NCBI RefSeq assembly: GCF_946187725.1 | Contig: NZ_CAMHSK010000020.1 | Location: 1 to 45,438 of the forward strand | DNA: 45,438 bases | Reading direction: 5' to 3' | Source: an uncultured Treponema sp. | GTDB taxonomy: Bacteria; Spirochaetota; Spirochaetia; Treponematales; Treponemataceae | In this document: positions 40,521 through 45,438 of the stretch, in pieces | How the letters are laid out: each line of letters starts with the position of its first letter | How positions within the stretch are numbered: the stretch's first letter is position 1 | Position numbers and translations under genes: made by a program | Notes under the pieces: generated by a model | Databases searched by the model: none | What the model was told of the DNA's origin: nothing | The model's input: the letters and a program-made list of their open reading frames with translations, nothing else

Positions 40521-42872
40521 TTATTGACATTTTACATCAAAATCGATGGTTTGAACCGTATTATTCCAGTCCGTGAAGGTTAGCTTTCCGCTTCCAGCTT
40601 TTCCGCATGATTTTATGTAGGTTCCTGCCATGCCACCTTTCATTGAAACTGCTTTTGGACCGATTATTTCAATCGAACCTTCTGCCTGAAGCACTACAGC
40701 TTCCTGGCAATAAGGCTGGACATTTCCGTTTTCATCAACTGCCTTCAGACTCACAAATGCAACATCATAAGTGTTTTCTTCTATTAACATGTTGCGTTTT
40801 GCCTCGACTTTGAGATTCGTCTGTTTTGCCGGAGTACGAATCACCGTCTTTACGAGATTTCCACCACGATATGCCTCAAACTTGTAACTGACTGATTCGC
40901 CGCCCCAGTTTCCGATATATTTTCCGTACAAATCGCGGAGTTTATCAGGATTGGTAACGCCTCGAATCCACAAGCCTAAACCTTTGAGGACATATTTGAA
41001 CGGCAGCTTGTCCACTCCATATTTTTGAAGCGCAAAAAGCATATCCTTCATTGGAACGGAGTGTTTTTCTTTAATGCCGTCTTCGTCAACAAGCCTGTGT
41101 CCGATATAATCATCAATCAGAATCGGGCCATGAGAAAGATTCTTGAAAGGTGACTGTGCGACTGTATATTCTTTGATGAAAATATTGTTTACATACATCT
41201 TAACGCTGTCAGCATTTGTGATGATGTAGACATCTCCCCTTGCACCACCGGCATGTTCGCCAATATCCATGCTTGAAGTGATTGAAAGCACATCACCGAC
41301 GACCTTTGAATCCTGCTGACTCTGATAGACATAAGCCGCAATTTTCGGATTTCGGAACATGTCAAGGACGCCATGATAGCAGATATAATCACCGGAACCG
41401 AAATCTTTGTGAGTATTATAGTCGGTCATGCACCATCCGCTTGAACCCGAAATTTCTTCGCGAGCGGCTACTGCATCAAGCACCTTCGCATGACGAAGTG
41501 CATGTTCTGTTCTGTGCGGTTCATTGTCAAAAGTCTTTGTCGGGTACATGTGGCCATTGTATTCGGTAATCATGTAGCCTTTGTTAGTTTTAGTGACTTT
41601 CTTTTTTGGAAGACAGCCGTCGTTTGTGCCATAAAAGCTGAAATCATTAAAGGTGTAAACATCTTCAAGCAGGTTACTGTGTCTGAGAAATCTGACCCCG
41701 CCGGTCGGTCGAGTTGAATCAAGCTCATGAGCAACAGCATTCGTTCTGGTGTAAAATTCATCGTCATCCATGCTTTCGTTGATTCTGACGCCCCAGATGA
41801 AAATTGACGGATGATTTCTGTACTGCAAAACCATCTGCCTTACATTTTCAACTGCAAGATTCTTCCATTCTGCGTTACCGATGTGCTGCCAGCCTGGAAT
41901 TTCCGTAAAAACGAGCAGGCCGATTTCATCACAACGATCAAGGAAATAATGGCTCTGAGGATAATGAGAAGTTCGCACCTCATTCAGTCCAAGTTCGTAC
42001 TTCAGAATATCCGCATCTTCAATCTGCATGTTTTTTGGCATTGCGTAACCCACATAAGGCCAGGCCTGGTGCCGGTTGAGTCCACGGATTTTGATTTTTT
42101 TTCCATTCAAGTAAAAACCTGATTCATCGTAACGAATATCGCGGAAACCAAAGCGTGTTTCCCTTGAATCAAGAAGATTACCCGCTTCATCAGTAAGTTC
42201 AGTAACGAGGGTATAAAGATAAGGCTCATCGGGAGACCAGAGTTTGATTTCTTTTTCGGGGTCTGTCGTAAACGGAACATTTTTTGCAGAAATCAGTTTG
42301 TTGGAAACCTTGTAAGGAGAGCGCCTGTTTTCGCATGAAAGCTTTACATCAGCGTTATATTCCGTTCCGTGCGTTTTTATGAAAATATCTTCTATATAAA
42401 CGGGATTTTTTACATCAATGTAAACATCACGATAGATTCCACCGTAAGTCATATAATCAACAACATAACCGAAAGGAGGCTGATTCAGGCTTTCACGGCT
42501 GTCAACACGGATTGCAAGGACATTTTCATCACCAGCTGGATTGAGGGAATCGGTCAAATCAACTGTAAAAGCAGTATAGCCGCATTTATGAACTGCAAGG
42601 CTCTTTCCGTTGAGGAAAACTTCACTTTCATGAGCGGCACCATCAATGGTCAAAAAAATTTTCTTTTCTTTCCAAGCAGATTCAGTTTTAAAAGTTCTTC
42701 GGTAAAGGGCGTTTTTCTGATAAATATCAGTTGAAAAAGCATTGAAAGGTGTGACGGTAAAAGAATGTGGAAGCCGAACAACCTCAAAATTGCCCGTATA
42801 ATCAGATTTTGTCATTTCGGCCTTAAATTCAGGAGAATAAAGCCATCCGTTATTTAAATAAATTCTAGTCAT
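40521..42872 (-). CDS. Glycoside hydrolase family 2 (β-galactosidase/β-glucuronidase-like)
   Basis: A 783-residue enzyme without a signal peptide, so probably cytosolic. A jelly-roll sugar-binding domain (about 1–155), an Ig-like domain (about 156–245) and a TIM barrel (about 250–560) are in the GH2 order. The barrel has RGLNRHQ, the acid/base E366 in NHPSIFIWGVRINES and nucleophile E437 in MITEYNG. C-terminal β-domains follow. The acid/base motif reads RINES rather than the usual GNE, so it is a diverged GH2 subgroup; galactoside, glucuronide or other specificity cannot be decided. No transport or sugar genes are adjacent. It has its own promoter, with the -10 box 7 nt before ATG. Confidence 0.88.
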   Translation of the reverse strand: MTRIYLNNGWLYSPEFKAEMTKSDYTGNFEVVRLPHSFTVTPFNAFSTDIYQKNALYRRTFKTESAWKEKKIFLTIDGAAHESEVFLNGKSLAVHKCGYTAFTVDLTDSLNPAGDENVLAIRVDSRESLNQPPFGYVVDYMTYGGIYRDVYIDVKNPVYIEDIFIKTHGTEYNADVKLSCENRRSPYKVSNKLISAKNVPFTTDPEKEIKLWSPDEPYLYTLVTELTDEAGNLLDSRETRFGFRDIRYDESGFYLNGKKIKIRGLNRHQAWPYVGYAMPKNMQIEDADILKYELGLNEVRTSHYPQSHYFLDRCDEIGLLVFTEIPGWQHIGNAEWKNLAVENVRQMVLQYRNHPSIFIWGVRINESMDDDEFYTRTNAVAHELDSTRPTGGVRFLRHSNLLEDVYTFNDFSFYGTNDGCLPKKKVTKTNKGYMITEYNGHMYPTKTFDNEPHRTEHALRHAKVLDAVAAREEISGSSGWCMTDYNTHKDFGSGDYICYHGVLDMFRNPKIAAYVYQSQQDSKVVGDVLSITSSMDIGEHAGGARGDVYIITNADSVKMYVNNIFIKEYTVAQSPFKNLSHGPILIDDYIGHRLVDEDGIKEKHSVPMKDMLFALQKYGVDKLPFKYVLKGLGLWIRGVTNPDKLRDLYGKYIGNWGGESVSYKFEAYRGGNLVKTVIRTPAKQTNLKVEAKRNMLIEENTYDVAFVSLKAVDENGNVQPYCQEAVVLQAEGSIEIIGPKAVSMKGGMAGTYIKSCGKAGSGKLTFTDWNNTVQTIDFDVKCQ

Positions 42873-42879
42873 AAACTCT

Positions 42880-42908
42880 AGTGTAAGTCAGATTCATCAA
42901 AAAGTAAA
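42880..42908 (-). promoter_or_regulatory. Promoter of the GH2 gene
   Basis: TTTACT (42903–42908), 17-bp spacer, TACACT (42880–42885), 7 nt to ATG; no Shine-Dalgarno, predicting a leaderless mRNA. Confidence 0.55.
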
Positions 42909-42980
42909 AGGAAAAATAATAGTGGTATTCGGAAAATTCAGTTTTCGACAAGCCGTTTCTCCCCTCGCGCCATCTAGCAA

Positions 42981-43009
42981 TTGAGTCACACTGTCTTTTT
43001 CATTATAAT
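42981..43009 (+). promoter_or_regulatory. Promoter of thrA
   Basis: TTGAGT (42981–42986), 17-bp spacer, perfect TATAAT (43004–43009). Leader of about 27 nt contains GAGGAA before ATG at 43043. No attenuator peptide is visible in this short leader. Confidence 0.7.
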
Positions 43010-43042
43010 AGTATGAACTTTATTTTAAAAAACGAGGAACTT

Positions 43043-45438
43043 ATGCTAACTCTTAAATTTGGCGGCACATCAATGGGAAGTGCCAAACGAATTCTTGATT
43101 CTGCCAGGATTATGATTGGACGAGCCGAATCTGACCGAATCAGCGTTATTGTATCTGCGGTTGCAGGCGTTTCTAACAGCCTTCAGGCAGCGATTGACGG
43201 CTGCGTAACCGGCGGGAATGCAACCACCTATGTTGAGAGCATAAGAAAAACACATGTAGAAATCTGCTCACAAATCGAATCTGAATTAAAGGGCTTTGAT
43301 GCAAAGGAAGTCCTCAAAAAAATCGAAATAAATTTTGTCGAACTTGAAAAACTTCTTGCAGGCGTCGCATCATTTGGCGAATGTCCGAAATCAATTCACT
43401 GCCGAATCATGGGAATGGGCGAGCTTTGCTGCGTTCCAATCGTAAATGCAGTGCTTCAGGCTAAAGGTCAGGATGTAATCGTTCTGGACAGCCGAAGATT
43501 CATTTTCACCACTGGCAATCAGGCAGAAGGTGATGTTGATTTTGGCAGAACTTCAATCGCACTTGAACCATATCAGGACGGCAAAAAAGAAGGCACAAAC
43601 AGAATCATCCTCATGCCGGGCTTCGTCTGCTCTTGGAGCGAGCACTACGATGACGAGCCGAAAATGGGCTTGCTCGGCCGAAACGGCTCAGACTTCTCTG
43701 CTGCAGTCGTTGCAAGCTGCCTCAATTCAACAAAATGCGAATTCTGGACAGATGTTGACGGAATCTACACTGCTGACCCACGCGTTGTAAGCGATGCAAT
43801 CCTCGTTGAAGACATGACTTATGAAGAAGCAATGGAACTTTCATTCTTCGGAAGCAAAGTCCTTCATCCAAAAACACTTGCCCCGCTCGCTTCAAAAAAT
43901 ATCGAGGCATGGAGCTTGAACTCACACAACCCGGAAGCACGAGGAACAAGAATCGGTCGCGGTCCATTCGAATCAGAAAAGAACGTTGGGCCGGTACGCG
44001 GCATTTCCTGCCTCAAAAACACAGCTCTCATTTCTGTCTCAGGAAGCGGAATGAAGGGTCGCACAGGTTTTGCTTCACGCATTTTCGCAGCTGTAAGCCG
44101 TGCCGGAATCTCAATGCTTCTTATTACACAGTCTTCTTCTGAATATACAATTTCGTTCTGCGTAAAGCAGGCAGAATCACAGGCCGTTGAGGACGTACTC
44201 AATCAGGAGTTCGCTCTTGAAATCCGCGAGGGCGTAATCAATAAAATCAAAGTTCAGGAGCACACAGCAATCGTCTCAATCGTAGGCGATGGCATGAAGC
44301 AGAACTGCGGCGTTGCAGGTAAATTCCTCGACTCCCTTTCTGCACGCGGAATCAACATCCTTGCAATCGCGCAAGGTTCATCTGAACGCTCAATTTCTGT
44401 CGTAATCTCAGGAGAATTCGGTGACATCGCAGTAAAAGCCGCTCACCTCTTCTTCTTCAACACAGCTCAGCCAATCGAAGTATTCGCTTTTGGTGCGGGA
44501 ACAATCGGTGGTGCGCTCATCGACCAGATCCGCGACCAGCACGACAAGCTTCTTGAGCAGAACATCGACATCAAAGTCTACTGTATCGCAACAATCGACG
44601 GCATGATTCTCGACGGAAACGGACTCGACCTTTCAAACTGGCGCGAAGATGCCAAAAAAGCGACCGAAGAAGCAAGCGTTGACGAGATTCTTGAATTCGT
44701 ACGCGACACCAAGCCGCTCAACCCGGTTTTCGTTGACTGTACAGCAAGCTACGACCTTCCAAACCGCTACCTCGACATTTTCAAAGCAGGCATGAGCATC
44801 GCAACCCCGAACAAGCGCGCAAACTCAATGAGCATGGAATTCTACCACGAACTTCGCAAAGTTGCGAATGAAAATCACTGCCGATTCCTTTACGAGACAA
44901 ATGTTGGTGCAGGCTTGCCAATCATCGACACATTACAGAATCTCTTCAACTCAGGCGACAAGCTCACAGGCTTCAACGGAATCATGTCAGGCTCGCTCTC
45001 ATACATCTTCGGAAAGCTCGACGAGGGCAAAAAGTTCAGCGAGGCTGTAAAAGAAGCAAAAGAATTGCGCTACACAGAGCCTGATCCACGCGACGACCTC
45101 AAAGGAACAGACGTTGCACGAAAGGCACTGATTATCGCCCGCGAGTCTGGAATGGACATCGAGCTTGAGTCAATCAAAATGAACTCAATCTTCCCGCCGG
45201 ACTTCTCAATCGAAGGAACTGTGGATGAATTCATGGCAAACCTTCCAAAAGTAGACGCATACTTCGAAGAAAAAATGGCAAAACTCAAAAAAGAAAACAA
45301 AGTTTTGCGAATGGGAGCTTCAATCAAAGACGGAAAAGTCTCTGTCGGTATGCTTGAAGTAGGCCCTGACGACCCGCTTTACGGTGTCCGAGGCGGCGAG
45401 AACGCATTCGTATTCCAGACAGCCCGCTACACACCGAT
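43043..45438 (+). CDS. thrA: Bifunctional aspartokinase/homoserine dehydrogenase, C-terminus missing
   Basis: The 798 codons present run off the right edge. The aspartokinase domain starts at residue 2 (LTLKFGGTSMGSAKR) and has WTDVDGIYTADPR and the substrate block; two ACT-type regulatory domains follow (about 325–470), which in this family bind threonine. The homoserine dehydrogenase domain begins near 480 (VFAFGAGTIGGALID, the NAD(P)-binding turn) and has TPNKRANS, YETNVGAGLPII and GIMSGSLSYIF. It catalyses the first and third steps of the aspartate-to-threonine/methionine branch. ATG at 43043 follows GAGG; an in-frame ATG at 43013 is too close to the -10 box. Only the last residues should be missing. 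Confidence 0.95.
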   Translation, partial: MLTLKFGGTSMGSAKRILDSARIMIGRAESDRISVIVSAVAGVSNSLQAAIDGCVTGGNATTYVESIRKTHVEICSQIESELKGFDAKEVLKKIEINFVELEKLLAGVASFGECPKSIHCRIMGMGELCCVPIVNAVLQAKGQDVIVLDSRRFIFTTGNQAEGDVDFGRTSIALEPYQDGKKEGTNRIILMPGFVCSWSEHYDDEPKMGLLGRNGSDFSAAVVASCLNSTKCEFWTDVDGIYTADPRVVSDAILVEDMTYEEAMELSFFGSKVLHPKTLAPLASKNIEAWSLNSHNPEARGTRIGRGPFESEKNVGPVRGISCLKNTALISVSGSGMKGRTGFASRIFAAVSRAGISMLLITQSSSEYTISFCVKQAESQAVEDVLNQEFALEIREGVINKIKVQEHTAIVSIVGDGMKQNCGVAGKFLDSLSARGINILAIAQGSSERSISVVISGEFGDIAVKAAHLFFFNTAQPIEVFAFGAGTIGGALIDQIRDQHDKLLEQNIDIKVYCIATIDGMILDGNGLDLSNWREDAKKATEEASVDEILEFVRDTKPLNPVFVDCTASYDLPNRYLDIFKAGMSIATPNKRANSMSMEFYHELRKVANENHCRFLYETNVGAGLPIIDTLQNLFNSGDKLTGFNGIMSGSLSYIFGKLDEGKKFSEAVKEAKELRYTEPDPRDDLKGTDVARKALIIARESGMDIELESIKMNSIFPPDFSIEGTVDEFMANLPKVDAYFEEKMAKLKKENKVLRMGASIKDGKVSVGMLEVGPDDPLYGVRGGENAFVFQTARYTP

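Noticed and set aside
43013..43042. An upstream in-frame ATG for thrA adding ten residues.
   Set aside because: It lies only 3 nt after the -10 box and lacks a ribosome site, while ATG at 43043 has GAGG and begins the conserved kinase strand.
1..45438. CRISPR arrays, rRNA genes and classical insertion sequences.
   Set aside because: No regularly spaced direct repeats with unique spacers, no rRNA sequence and no DDE transposase with terminal repeats were seen; the two nuclease-family genes are not bounded by inverted repeats.

Overview
The window looks like part of a chromosome of a treponeme-like spirochaete. The main evidence is the cheA–cheW/cheR fusion–cheX–cheY operon at 23984–28798, an arrangement typical of Treponema. 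Dense signal-transduction genes (two chemosensory clusters, two cyclase-domain proteins, an EAL protein), treponeme-type multicopy nuclease families and lipoproteins with acidic N-termini fit the same picture. No species can be named from the sequence alone.

Layout. At 1–721 is the start of an S41-type peptidase that runs off the left edge. An XRE/TPR regulator (1004–1912) and an OppF-type ATPase (1956–3005) follow. From 3030 to 13435 a tightly packed minus-strand operon encodes two chemoreceptors, CheW, a CheW-like protein, CheB, CheR, a CheA–receiver hybrid and a receiver–GAF–class III adenylate cyclase, so this sensory array probably feeds a cAMP output. The remaining Opp genes are a fused OppC–OppD (13518–15710) and OppB (17556–18776). 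They are separated by an AAA/PD-(D/E)XK protein with its own promoter. OppB follows queD, cimA and plsC. An EAL protein (21702–23867) and the main motility chemotaxis operon come next, then purM, a degenerate CHASE2-like cyclase and purN.

The plus-strand part (33180–37748) holds a secreted VWA protein coupled to an omptin-like outer-membrane protease gene that carries one in-frame UGA, an AT-rich 22-bp repeat array, a lipoprotein, and a second, intact omptin-like gene. A second lipoprotein with an almost identical leader and signal peptide faces them at 37903–38712. The right end has an Rpn-type nuclease, tRNA-Asn and tRNA-Asp each with its own terminator, a family-2 glycoside hydrolase, and the start of a fused aspartokinase/homoserine dehydrogenase that runs off the right edge.

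Three patterns cut across the genes. (1) A family of short GC-rich hairpin repeats occurs five times. In three Opp genes it is read in frame as protein: inside the OppF nucleotide-binding domain, as the linker joining OppC to OppD, and as the N-terminus of OppB together with a nine-unit heptamer array. This resembles Rickettsia palindromic elements. (2) At least seven genes have a -10 box only 6–9 nt before the ATG and no Shine-Dalgarno sequence, which predicts leaderless mRNAs, including that of the motility cheA operon. (3) Receiver and cyclase domains in the signalling proteins are often degenerate at key residues (CheB, the GGDEF domain, the CHASE2-like cyclase), so regulation and catalysis cannot be assumed from domain names.
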